From NCBI GenBank assembly GCA_020881835.1, contig CP052876.1:2480001-2544000 (forward strand): a stretch of 64,000 bases of DNA, in the 5' to 3' direction. The translations under genes and the position numbers were made by a program. Each line of letters opens with the position of its first letter. Position 1 is the first letter of the stretch. A model generated the notes under the pieces. It saw only the letters and a program-made list of their open reading frames with translations. It did no database searches and was not told the DNA's origin. The stretch comes from Kineosporiaceae bacterium SCSIO 59966 (GTDB lineage: Bacteria > Actinomycetota > Actinomycetes > Actinomycetales > SCSIO-59966). Shown one piece after another: positions 15,438-27,975 of this stretch.

Positions 15438-15878
15438 TCATCTTTCGGGCTGGCCGCCAGCGGCCATGAGGCGTTCATGCACTCCCGCCACCCCACCCCC
15501 GGGGTCCCGCTGACGGCGTTGCAGCGACGTAGCAGAATCGCTGGATTTGACGGAGCCGAGAACGGATCCGACAACGGTGCCGACGCTGACATCGGGCCGC
15601 CCAGCGACCGCGGCGGGCACCGTTCGAGCCAGCTCCTCGACGCTGAGCGCCAGCGCGACGACGGTCATGGCGATCAGGGCCTGGGACAGCCCGAAACTGG
15701 CGATGAGGTCGACGGCGCCTTCACCGAGCAGTTCGCTGCCCACGAGGACCATCACCACAGCGACACGGCCAGGAGTCGACGGGGGCACCTGCTCGAAGCG
15801 CATCGGCGCGACCAGCCCGGCGAGGCCGAACGCACGTGCGATGTGCCACGGATGACCGCGCACCACGGGCGGTGCCAC
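15438..15878 (-). pseudogene. Broken Na+/Ca2+ exchanger (CaCA family) fragment
   Basis: The reverse-strand frame contains VGSELLGEGAVDLIASFGLS, then IAMTVVALALSVEELARTVP and VSVGTVVGSVLGS. This matches one alpha-repeat of CaCA cation exchangers (GAELL...LTVVA.GTS.PEL...GNVVGSN). The conserved Gly-Thr-Ser and Asn residues are altered, the second repeat and other membrane segments are missing, and the 3' end runs into repeat-like sequence. It is a decayed remnant next to a tRNA gene, consistent with past rearrangement there. Confidence 0.6.
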
Positions 15879-15886
15879 CCGGTGCG

Positions 15887-15959
15887 TACCCCCGGCGGGA
15901 GTCGAACCCGCACTGAAGCGCTTTTAAGGCGCCTGCCTCTGCCGTTGGGCTACGGGGGC
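15887..15959 (-). tRNA. Class I tRNA with anticodon UAA (tRNA-Leu-like, atypical)
   Basis: This is a 73-nt cloverleaf. The acceptor stem is GCCCCCG/CGGGGGT (last pair G-U), discriminator A. The anticodon stem GGCGC/GCGCT encloses loop CTTAAAA, so the anticodon is UAA. The variable loop is only 5 nt (TCAGT). The T arm is GCGGG-TTCGACT-CCCGC. CCA is not encoded. UAA reads the leucine codon UUA, but bacterial tRNA-Leu normally has a long variable arm (class II, 85 nt or more). The class I form makes its charging uncertain. Confidence 0.8.
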
Positions 15960-15974
15960 GAGGTGCCGCCGAGG

Positions 15975-16817
15975 CTAGCGAGCCGGTCCGGCGAGCTCGC
16001 GGGCGCGCAGCAGCACCGCGTCCAGCATCGGCTCGGTGAGCCGCCCGGTGAAGGTGTTCTGCTGGCTGACGTGGTAGCTGCCGAGCAGCGGGACGTCGCC
16101 GTCCGGGCCGCCGAGAACGGCCTCGGCGCCGTGGCCGAACCGGGGACGGGGCCGGGGCACCGCCCAGCCGAGCCGGCGGACGACCGTGAGAGTCGCCTCC
16201 CAGCCGAACGCGCCGAGGGCGACGAGCACCCGAGGCCCGACCAGCCGCAGCTCGTGCTCCAGCCACGGGGAGCAGGTGTCGCGCTCGGTGGGCAGCGGCT
16301 TGTTCGCAGGTGGGGCGCAGCGCACCGCGGCGGCGATCCGGGCACCGGTGAGCCGCAGCCCGTCGGCGGCGTGGACGCTGGTGGGCTGGTTGGCAAAGCC
16401 GGTGCGGTGCAGGGCGGCGACGATCCAGTCCCCCGACCGGTCGCCGGTGAACACCCGGCCGGTGCGGTTGCCGCCGTGGGCGGCCGGAGCCAGGCCGACG
16501 ACGAGCACCGGGCCCCGCGGGTCGCCGAACCCGGTGACCGGCCGGCCCCAGTAGGGCTCGGTGGCGAACGCGCGACGCTTGGTCGCGGCGACGTCCTCCC
16601 GCCAGGCGACGAGCCGGGGGCAGGCCCGGCACACCGACATCCGGGCTCCCAGGACGTCGAGGTCGCGGCTGTCCGCGGCCAGCCGGGCGACGTCGTCCGG
16701 GTCCTGCGCTGCAGGAGTGCCCGGACTGGCGGGGTCCCCGGGCCAGCCGGTCCCGGGCGGCACCGGAGACGGGAACGGCCGGCCCGTCGCGGGGTGCGGC
16801 AGCGGCTCGGTCGGCAC
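15975..16817 (-). CDS. Uracil-DNA glycosylase, family 5 (Fe-S UdgB type)
   Basis: The 280-aa enzyme removes uracil or deaminated bases from DNA. It has the 4Fe-4S cysteine pattern of families 4/5 ([11 protein letters not shown], later [10 protein letters not shown] and DTCSPWL), motif [21 protein letters not shown], and motif [14 protein letters not shown]. The alanine-rich GLAPAAHG motif and its length mark family 5. The GTG at 16817 lies 7 nt after TACCCT (16830-16825), suggesting a leaderless mRNA. The tRNA lies 15 bp downstream and ppx converges in the same direction. Confidence 0.9.
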   Translation of the reverse strand: MPTEPLPHPATGRPFPSPVPPGTGWPGDPASPGTPAAQDPDDVARLAADSRDLDVLGARMSVCRACPRLVAWREDVAATKRRAFATEPYWGRPVTGFGDPRGPVLVVGLAPAAHGGNRTGRVFTGDRSGDWIVAALHRTGFANQPTSVHAADGLRLTGARIAAAVRCAPPANKPLPTERDTCSPWLEHELRLVGPRVLVALGAFGWEATLTVVRRLGWAVPRPRPRFGHGAEAVLGGPDGDVPLLGSYHVSQQNTFTGRLTEPMLDAVLLRARELAGPAR

Positions 16818-16834
16818 CCGCCGCAGGGTAGGGC

Positions 16835-17779
16835 TCAGGAGCCGGCGCGCGCCGCGCTGAGCGCGATGCCGTCGAGGATGTCGTGCTCGCTGGTGACGAC
16901 CTCGGTGATCCCGGCCACGTCGGCGACCCGACGCACCACCAGACCCCAGACGAGCGCCCCGGCCCCGATGACGTCGACGCGCCCCGGGTGCATGTACGGC
17001 AGCGCTGCCCGCTTGTCCCGCGGCATGGCGAGCAGGTCGTCGCAGGCCGCCAGGACCTCAGCGACCGGCAGCACGCTCCGGTGGATCCGCTCGGGCCGGT
17101 ACGCGTCCAGCCGCAGGGCGTGCGCGGTCACCGTGGTCACGGTGCCGGCGAGCCCGACGAGGGTCCGCGCCCGGGCCAGTGGCACCCGCTCGGCGGCGAG
17201 GTCGAGGGCGGCCTCGACGTCCCGGGTGGCGGCGGCGACCTGCTCGGGCGTCGGCGGGTCCCCCTGCAGGTGCCGCTCGAACATTCGTACGCACCCGACG
17301 TCCACCGACCGGGCCGCCTCCACGGCGTCCGTGCCGAGCACGAGCTCGGTGGACCCGCCGCCGATGTCGACGACGAGGAACGGCGCCTCGTGCACCGCAG
17401 CCAGGCCGGCCGTCGCGCCGGTGAACGACAGCTGCGCCTCCTCGTCACCCTGGACGACCTCCGGCTCGACACCGAGCACCTCGCGCACCCCGGCGACGAA
17501 CTCGGCCGCGTTCTGCGCGTCCCGGCTGGCGGAGGTGGCGACGAACCGGACTCGTTCGGCGCCGAGCCGGTGGATGACGTCGGCGTACCGGGCGGTGGCC
17601 TCCAGCGTCCTGGCCATCGCTGGAGGGGCGATCCGGCCGGTGCGGTCGACCCCTTCACCGAGCCGGACCACCTCCATCCGCCGGTCCAGGTCGACCAGCC
17701 GGCCGGTCGTGGGGTCCACGTCGGCGACGAGCAGTCGGATGGAGTTCGTGCCGCAGTCCACGGCTGCCACGCGGGTCAC
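16835..17779 (-). CDS. ppx: Exopolyphosphatase/guanosine pentaphosphatase family protein
   Basis: The 314-aa Ppx/GppA-family ASKHA enzyme shows [17 protein letters not shown] at the N-terminus, [12 protein letters not shown], the phosphate loop [12 protein letters not shown], and [14 protein letters not shown] at the C-terminus. It hydrolyses polyphosphate or pppGpp. It has the short actinobacterial length without the C-terminal HD-like domain. The eno-ftsB-DUF501-ppx order is typical of actinobacteria, but here the flavin oxidoreductase gene lies between DUF501 and ppx on the other strand. GTG 17779 is the start that keeps the complete phosphate-1 loop. Confidence 0.92.
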   Translation of the reverse strand: MTRVAAVDCGTNSIRLLVADVDPTTGRLVDLDRRMEVVRLGEGVDRTGRIAPPAMARTLEATARYADVIHRLGAERVRFVATSASRDAQNAAEFVAGVREVLGVEPEVVQGDEEAQLSFTGATAGLAAVHEAPFLVVDIGGGSTELVLGTDAVEAARSVDVGCVRMFERHLQGDPPTPEQVAAATRDVEAALDLAAERVPLARARTLVGLAGTVTTVTAHALRLDAYRPERIHRSVLPVAEVLAACDDLLAMPRDKRAALPYMHPGRVDVIGAGALVWGLVVRRVADVAGITEVVTSEHDILDGIALSAARAGS

Positions 17780-17824
17780 CCGCTCATCGTGCCGCACGGC
17801 CCGCGCGTCGTTACGGTCCAGGGC

Positions 17825-19297
17825 ATGGTGGCCTCCACCGACGTCGTCGTCGTCGGCTCCGGCCCGAACGGCCTCGCGGCGGCCGTGGTGCTCGCCGCCG
17901 CCGGGCTCGAGGTCGAGGTGTACGAGGCGGCCGACACCGCCGGCGGCGGTGCGCGCACCGCCGAGACGACTCTGCCCGGTCACCGCCACGACGTGTGCTC
18001 CTCGGTGCACCCGCTCGGCGTCGCCTCGCCCTTCTTCCGGGCGTTCGACCTCGCCGCCCGCGGGGTGGAGACCCTCCAGCCCGACGTCGCCTACGCCCAT
18101 CCCCTGGACGACGGCCGGGCCGGCCTGGCGTACCGGGACCTCGAGCGCACGGCGCAGGCCCTCGGCCCGGACGCCGACGCGTGGCGGAGCCTGCTGGGCC
18201 CGCTGGTCCGGCGGTGGCCGGCCCTGGCCGACCTCGTGCTCAGCGACTACCGCACCGTGCCGCCGGACCCGGTGCTCGCGCTGCGGTTCGGGGGACGCGT
18301 GGTCGAGCAGGGGTCCCGGGCGTGGAGCCTGCGGTTCGCCGACGACGTCGCCCCGGCGATGCTCACCGGCGTCAGCACGCACGCGATCGCGCCGGCCCGC
18401 GCTCTCGGACCGGCCGGGGCCGGCCTGCTGCTGGCCACGCTGGCGCACGGAGGTGGCTGGCCGCTCGTCCGCGGCGGCTCCCAGGTGATCGTCGACGCCA
18501 TGGTCAGCGCCCTGGAGCGCCTGGGCGGCCGGGTCGTCACCGGGCACCGGGTGCGGGCCCTGGGCGAGCTGCCACGGGCCAGGGCGGTCGTGCTCAACCT
18601 CGGCCCGGCCGGCGTCCTCGACGTCGCCGGCGACCGGCTGACGGGTGCGTACCGGTGGTGGCTGCAGCACTACCGGTACGGGTCGGCGGCGTGCCGGGTC
18701 GACTTCGCCCTCAGCGGCCCGGTGCCGTGGCGGGCTCCGGGGGTGCAGACCGCCGGCACGGTGCACCTCGGCGGCACGCGCGCGGAGATGCTCGCCACCG
18801 AGCAGGAGGTGGCCGCCGGCCGGCACCCGCTGCGCCCGTACGTCCTCGCCGTCCAGGCCGGGGTCGTGGACCCCGGCCGCACCCCCGCGGGGCAGCACCA
18901 GCTGTCCACCTACGCCCACGTGCCGAACGGCTCGACGGTCGACATGGGGGACGCCGTGCAGGCTCAGGTGGAGCGGTTCGCGCCCGGGTTCTCCGAGCTG
19001 GTCCTGCACCGCTCGGTGCGGACGGCCGCGGAGCAGGAGGCCTACAACGCCAACTACGTCGGCGGCGACATCTCCACCGGGGCGATGACGCTGTGGCAGG
19101 TGCTGGCCCGGCCGGCGCCTCGGTGGGACCCGTTCCGCACGCCACTGCCGGGCGTCTACCTGGCCTCGGCCGCCACCCCGCCGGGGCCGGGCGTGCACGG
19201 GATGGCCGGAGTGCACGCCGCGCGGCGGGTGCTGCGCCAGCGGTTCGGCGTCCGGACCGACCCGCTCGACCTGGTCAGGTCGATGCGGCCGGGCTGA
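17825..19297 (+). CDS. Phytoene-desaturase-like FAD-dependent oxidoreductase
   Basis: The 490-aa protein starts with a Rossmann dinucleotide motif (VVVVGSGPNGLAAAVVLA) and the acidic end of strand 2 (VEVYEAADTAGGGARTAE). A C-terminal FAD motif is also present (GVYLASAATPPGPGVHGMAG). The family includes carotenoid desaturases and NAD(P)/FAD amine-oxidase-like enzymes. Without carotenoid genes nearby the substrate is unknown. The ATG lies 7 nt after TACGGT (17812-17817), a leaderless promoter. The last 23 bp overlap the convergent DUF501 gene. Confidence 0.85.
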   Translation: MVASTDVVVVGSGPNGLAAAVVLAAAGLEVEVYEAADTAGGGARTAETTLPGHRHDVCSSVHPLGVASPFFRAFDLAARGVETLQPDVAYAHPLDDGRAGLAYRDLERTAQALGPDADAWRSLLGPLVRRWPALADLVLSDYRTVPPDPVLALRFGGRVVEQGSRAWSLRFADDVAPAMLTGVSTHAIAPARALGPAGAGLLLATLAHGGGWPLVRGGSQVIVDAMVSALERLGGRVVTGHRVRALGELPRARAVVLNLGPAGVLDVAGDRLTGAYRWWLQHYRYGSAACRVDFALSGPVPWRAPGVQTAGTVHLGGTRAEMLATEQEVAAGRHPLRPYVLAVQAGVVDPGRTPAGQHQLSTYAHVPNGSTVDMGDAVQAQVERFAPGFSELVLHRSVRTAAEQEAYNANYVGGDISTGAMTLWQVLARPAPRWDPFRTPLPGVYLASAATPPGPGVHGMAGVHAARRVLRQRFGVRTDPLDLVRSMRPG

Positions 19298-19901
19298 CGC
19301 AGGGCCCTGCTCGCCACCAGTGGCCCAGTCCCCGCTCCTCCAGGGCGGCCAGCGCCTCGTCACCGAGCGGGTTGGTCCCCGGCCCGGCGGCGAGGGCGTG
19401 GGCGACGAGCACGTGCAGGCACTTCACCCGCGTCGGCATGCCCCCCGCGGACACGCCTCCGATCTCCGGGACGTCACCGAGCGCGGCCCGGCGGCGCAGG
19501 TAGTCCTCGTGGGCGGCGCGGTAGCGCGCGGCCAGGTCGGCGTCCTGGCGCAGCCGCTGGGTCATCTCCCGCATCAGCCCGCTGGCCTCGAGGGTGCTCA
19601 CCGCGGCGACGGCGCGCGGGCAGGTCAGGTAGTACGTGGTCGGGAACGGGGTGCCGTCGTCCAGACGCGGCGCCGTCTCGACGACGTCCGGCAGGCCGCA
19701 CGGGCACCGGTGCGCCACCGCGACGACGCCCCGGGCAGGTCGGCCGAGCTGGCGACCGACGGCGTCGACGTCGCGCGGGTCGACCCCGCGGTCGGCGCGG
19801 TCGGCGCGGTCGGCGCGGTCGGCGCGGTCGGCGCGGTCGGCGCGGTCGGCGCGGTCGGCGCCGTCTGCGCCACCGGGGGCGTCTGCACCGTCGCCGCTCA
19901 C
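19275..19901 (-). CDS. DUF501 protein with N-terminal Ala-Asp-Arg repeat tract
   Basis: The 208-aa protein carries the DUF501 domain (about residues 60-200), with HRCPCGLPDVVET, FPTTYYLTCPR and MPTRVKCLHVLVAHALA. Its cysteines and histidines may bind metal. Function is unknown, but the family is nearly always found between ftsB and ppx in actinobacteria. The N-terminal 45 residues contain about eight ADR triplets encoded by a 9-bp repeat. The GTG at 19901 overlaps the ftsB stop (GTGA). Confidence 0.88.
   Translation of the reverse strand: MSGDGADAPGGADGADRADRADRADRADRADRADRADRGVDPRDVDAVGRQLGRPARGVVAVAHRCPCGLPDVVETAPRLDDGTPFPTTYYLTCPRAVAAVSTLEASGLMREMTQRLRQDADLAARYRAAHEDYLRRRAALGDVPEIGGVSAGGMPTRVKCLHVLVAHALAAGPGTNPLGDEALAALEERGLGHWWRAGPCVSPAAST
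19788..19859. repeat. 9-bp tandem repeat (8 units) in the DUF501 gene
   Basis: Eight near-perfect copies of GCGGTCGGC encode Ala-Asp-Arg triplets on the reverse strand. The copies are almost identical, so length change by slippage is likely, and the frame is kept because the unit is three codons. Confidence 0.9.
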
Positions 19902-20509
19902 GGCTGGGGGGCCGGGACGCTGCGGGTCGGCCCGGACGACGCACCGCCGTCCGGCGCCGGGACCGGCTCCGGCGCCTGCTCGCCGGCGAGCTGGACGGAC
20001 TCCCACAGGGTGCCGAACCAGGGCCGGTCCTCCCCCAGCGCCTCGACCGCCTGCTCGGCGGCGGCTGCCGCCTGGGGTGCGGGCTCCTCGGCCTGGGGCG
20101 GGTCGAGCACGACGTAACCGGTCTCCCCCGGCATCACCATGAACAGCCGCTCCCGGGCCTGGGCCTGGACGAACGCCGGGTCCTCCCACCGGGCCAGCTC
20201 ACCCTGCAGCCGCTCGACGTCCGCCTCCTGCTCGGTCACCCGGGTCTGCAGGGCCGAGATCGTGGCCTGCTGCTCGGCCAGCATCCGCAGGTACGGCGCA
20301 AGCACCACAGCAGCGGCCAGCAGCAGCACCGCGAGCACGGCTGCCCGGCGGGTCAGGCCGCGGGGCACCTCGACCACCGGTGGGGCCGGCGTCGTCCGGG
20401 GCCGCGGTGCTGCAGCAGGACGGCGGGACGCGCCCGGGGCCGACGACGTGGCGGCACCGGGGCGAGCACGGTCCCGGCCGCGGGGAGCCGTGGGCCGTCT
20501 GCTCGCCAT
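19898..20509 (-). CDS. ftsB: FtsB/DivIC septum formation protein
   Basis: The 203-aa bitopic protein has a basic, proline-rich cytoplasmic N-terminus, one membrane segment (about residues 56-74: AVLAVLLLAAAVVLAPYL), and an extracellular coiled coil (QQATISALQTRVTEQEADVERLQGEL broken by normal heptads). The DivIC-type segment WEDPAFVQAQARERLFMVMPGETGYVV follows. It belongs to the divisome and links FtsL/FtsQ at the septum. The C-terminal 70 residues are Ala/Pro/Glu-rich. It lies between eno and DUF501, the standard order. Confidence 0.92.
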   Translation of the reverse strand: MASRRPTAPRGRDRARPGAATSSAPGASRRPAAAPRPRTTPAPPVVEVPRGLTRRAAVLAVLLLAAAVVLAPYLRMLAEQQATISALQTRVTEQEADVERLQGELARWEDPAFVQAQARERLFMVMPGETGYVVLDPPQAEEPAPQAAAAAEQAVEALGEDRPWFGTLWESVQLAGEQAPEPVPAPDGGASSGPTRSVPAPQP

Positions 20510-20539
20510 CGTCCGTCCCGTCGTCGCGCCCTGTACCGA

Positions 20540-21868
<1,329 letters not shown>

Positions 21869-21962
21869 CTAGTCGGGGCCGGCGGCGCCGCCCCGGTGCC
21901 ACTCCGGGACCACCCCACATCCCTCCCGCCCCCCGCCGCGATCCGTCCGAAACCCCCTCCTC

Positions 21963-22190
21963 GTGATCATGCAATCCCGCCACCCCAGCGGGGGGCCAGC
22001 CAGTCGCAAAGTGCTGGGTTGGCGCCGCGACACGCCGGTGTAGCCGTCGCGGATCCAGCATTCTGCGGAGAGACGGCGGGGTGGCGGGATTGCATGATCA
22101 CCGAGGGGTTGTGGGGGCGGAGCTGGCGGGATTGCATGATCACCGAGGGGTTGTGGGGGCGGAGCTGGCGGGATTGCATGATCACCGAGG
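21963..22190. repeat. Dispersed structured repeat, locus 2 (24-bp terminal inverted repeats)
   Basis: A 24-bp module starting GTGATCATGCAATCCCGCC (21963-21986) recurs as its perfect complement at 22078-22101, and the core of that inverted module recurs twice more about 42 bp apart (to 22185). Between the arms lies the shared stem-loop block: GTGCTGGGTTGGCGCCGCGA and CAGCATTCTG. It is the same family as loci 1 and 3, here with a transposon-like inverted-repeat layout. It fills most of the eno-DUF2905 gap, which holds no gene. Confidence 0.85.
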
Positions 22191-22209
22191 GGGATGAGGG
22201 GTGGCGGGG

Positions 22210-22422
22210 TCACCGGCGGAAGAGGGACATCAGGATGCTCACCACGACGGATACCAGCAGCATCGAGACCCACGGGACGTAGACGCGGACGTTGTCGCGC
22301 TCGATCCGGACATCCCCCGGGAGCCGGCCGAACCAGGACAGCCCGCCACTCCACGCCAGGACACCGACGAGGACGGCGACAAGTCCGACGACGATGAGGA
22401 TCGGGCCGACGTCACGACCCAT
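22210..22422 (-). CDS. DUF2905 small membrane protein
   Basis: The 70-aa protein has two membrane segments (ILIVVGLVAVLVGVLAW and SMLLVSVVVSILMSLF) joined by LSWFGRLPGDVRIERDNVRV, the DUF2905 signature. Function is unknown. A strong GGGAGGGAG ribosome site precedes the ATG at 22422. It has a basic C-terminus (FRR). Confidence 0.9.
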   Translation of the reverse strand: MGRDVGPILIVVGLVAVLVGVLAWSGGLSWFGRLPGDVRIERDNVRVYVPWVSMLLVSVVVSILMSLFRR

Positions 22423-22632
22423 CGACGCTCCCTCCCGAGTGCGGCGCAGCAGCGGCCCTTCACCGGCACTGCGTGGCACCGACATCTTCCTACCCGAGAC
22501 GACGACGGGGCCGGGGGAACCTCGCCGCCGTGACGTCGGCCGGACGACGCCGGGCCCTCCGGCCGGTTTGCGCGCGTGAGGCAGAACACGTCACTCCACT
22601 GCCGTCCGGGTGGACGACGACCGGAGACCTGC

Positions 22633-22638
22633 TAAGGT
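22633..22638 (+). promoter_or_regulatory. -10 box (TAAGGT) of the cspA leader transcript
   Basis: TAAGGT matches the actinobacterial TANNNT -10. Transcription would begin near 22645, about 140 nt upstream of cspA and 27 nt before the leader hairpin. No strong -35 is visible. Confidence 0.5.
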
Positions 22639-22671
22639 TGCTCCCGTAGTTGCAGTGCATCAGGTCTTGAC

Positions 22672-22700
22672 GCCCGCGACCACCGGTCTCGGGCTTTTTT
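22672..22700 (+). terminator. Intrinsic terminator in the cspA 5' leader
   Basis: The stem GCCCG-C-GACC / GGTC-T-CGGGC has one C/T mismatch and loop ACC. Six T follow directly. This is a textbook Rho-independent terminator lying 85 bp before the cspA start. It may attenuate cspA or end a leader RNA of about 55 nt. Confidence 0.8.
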
Positions 22701-22785
22701 CTTCCTCGTGGGGAACAAGCTGGATCACCGTGACACACCGGACGGGCCAACCGGGTCCGCCCACCCCACTCGAAGGAGGAACACC

Positions 22786-22989
22786 ATGGCTACTGGAACC
22801 GTGAAGTGGTTCAACGCCGACAAGGGCTACGGCTTCATCACCCCGGACGACGGCGGTGCGGACCTGTTCGCGCACTTCTCCGCCATCCAGGGCAACGGCT
22901 ACCGCTCGCTCGACGAGGGCCAGAAGGTTCAGTACGAGGCCGTGCAGGGTCAGAAGGGCCCGCAGGCCGACAACATCCAGGCTCTCTGA
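22786..22989 (+). CDS. cspA: Cold-shock protein
   Basis: The 67-aa single cold-shock domain has RNP1 (KGYGFITP) and RNP2 (DLFAHFSAI) with the usual aromatic residues. It binds single-stranded RNA and DNA and acts as an RNA chaperone. GAAGGAGGA lies 8 nt before the ATG. The long leader carries an intrinsic terminator (22672-22700). A 10-bp stem hairpin follows the gene at 23021-23045. Confidence 0.97.
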   Translation: MATGTVKWFNADKGYGFITPDDGGADLFAHFSAIQGNGYRSLDEGQKVQYEAVQGQKGPQADNIQAL

Positions 22990-23020
22990 GAGCCTGACCC
23001 GAGTCACCGACTCACCAGGG

Positions 23021-23045
23021 CGCCCCGGTCATCGCGACCGGGGCG
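23021..23045. terminator. Hairpin after cspA, between cspA and mazG
   Basis: Perfect 10-bp arms (CGCCCCGGTC / GACCGGGGCG) flank loop ATCGC. It lies 32 bp past the cspA stop and 16 bp before the convergent mazG stop. It could end both transcripts. No T-run is present. Confidence 0.7.
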
Positions 23046-23060
23046 TCCTGCTGTCCGGCG

Positions 23061-23998
23061 TCAGCCGGCGCGCTCGGCGGCGCGCACCTCGGCCTCGTAG
23101 CGGCGCAGCGCCTCGCGCAGTGCGCCCTCGGGCTCGACGCCGTGCTGCCGCGCGGCCACGACCACGGCGAGCAGGTGCTCGCCGACGCCTTCGCCACCGA
23201 GCGCGGCCGGCTGCGGCGCCGGCAGGCCGGCGCGGGTGGCGCGGTCCACGAGCTTGTCGGCCCGGGCCAGGGCGGGCAGCGCCGGCGGCACGCCGTCGAG
23301 GGCGGAGTCCCGCTGCTTCTCCTGCGCCTTGAGCTCCTCCCAGCGGGCGTCGACGTGCTCGGCGGTCGGCGCGCTGGCGCCGGCGAACACGTGCGGGTGC
23401 CGGCGGACCAGCTTGGCCACGATGCCGGCCGCGACGTCGTCGACGGTGAACGGGGCCTCGGCGTGCTCGGCGCCGACTCGAGCGTGGAACACCACCTGGA
23501 GCAGCAGGTCCCCGAGCTCCTCGACGAGGTGGTCGCGGTCACCGGTCTCCACCGCCTCCACCACCTCGTAGGCCTCCTCCACGAGGTAGCGCAGCAGCGA
23601 CTCGTGGGTCTGCTGCGCGTCCCACGGGCACCCGCCGGGCGAGCGGAGCCGGTCCATCACGGCGACGAGGTCGAGGAGCCGGGCACCCGGCAGGTCGTAG
23701 GCGCCCAGGACGACCTCGAGCTCCACGCCGGCGGCGACCGCTGCCCGGGCGAGCGCGCCGGCGAGCGCGTCGTCACCGGCCGGGTCGAACCACGTCCCCG
23801 GCACGTCCGCCAGGGAGGTCTCCCGGACGACGTCGACGCCGGCGTCCGCGAGCGCCTGCCACCACCCGGGGTCGGGCTCAGTGCCCCCCGCAGGGACGTG
23901 CACCCGGACGGTCCCGGCGGAGCGCAGCGCGTCCCACCCGGCGGCGGTGAGCAGGCCGGCCGGCGTGCGCGGGGTGGCCTGGACGAGGACGGCGCGGC

Positions 23999-24002
<4 letters not shown>
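23061..24002 (-). CDS. mazG: MazG nucleoside triphosphate pyrophosphohydrolase
   Basis: The 313-aa protein has the MazG catalytic helices from about residue 115: [21 protein letters not shown], then the metal-binding [11 protein letters not shown] and [13 protein letters not shown] (EExxE...ExxD). A second, shorter MazG-like part follows. The N-terminal 110 residues are variable. It removes pyrophosphate from non-canonical or damaged NTPs. The GTG overlaps the mfd stop by 4 bp (GTGA). Confidence 0.92.
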
Positions 24003-27601
<3,599 letters not shown>

Positions 27602-27975
27602 TCGGGCACTCCTGATCGCAGGCGGGTGCGCGCCGGCGGGCAGCGCACAGGCCCCGCACCGGGGTCCGGCCGGGGTCCGGGACCAGGGTACGTCGGGCCC
27701 TCGGACGCCGTGGTGCAGCGTCCCACGGCCCTCACTCTCTGCCACATACACCATCACGCACCGTGGACGCAACCGGACACTCTGCGCACTCGGGTACGGT
27801 CCCGCGGCGTCGCTCCACCCGCGAGCGATATGTCCCGTCCGTCCCCCAACGGAAGCGAAGCCAGATGTCCCGCACCTGGAACGGCAGCTGACCCACCGCG
27901 CCTGACCGGTGACGCACCGGCGCCCCCGGCTCAACTCGCCCCGTCGACGAACCGATGACCAGAAGGAGCACTCCG
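27602..27975. other. Intergenic region with a remnant of the SLH gene's 3' end
   Basis: There is no gene in this 374-bp gap between the divergent mfd and SLH genes. At 27873-27892 the 20 bases CACCTGGAACGGCAGCTGAC are identical to the last codons, stop and next base of the SLH gene (about 29617-29636). They can be read in the same frame as TWNGS-stop after ATGTCCCG. This suggests a former upstream copy that was deleted, or a recombination boundary. No riboswitch was recognised. Confidence 0.6.

Noticed and set aside
15887-15959. tRNA-Lys on the forward strand (CTTTTAA loop)
   Set aside because: The forward reading gives a plausible loop, but the T arm (TTCGACT) and acceptor order are only correct on the reverse strand.
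27602-27975. c-di-AMP riboswitch before the SLH gene
   Set aside because: Part of the sequence looks similar (GGAACGGCAGCTGACC), but it is explained better as an exact copy of the gene's own 3' end, and the other conserved parts are missing.
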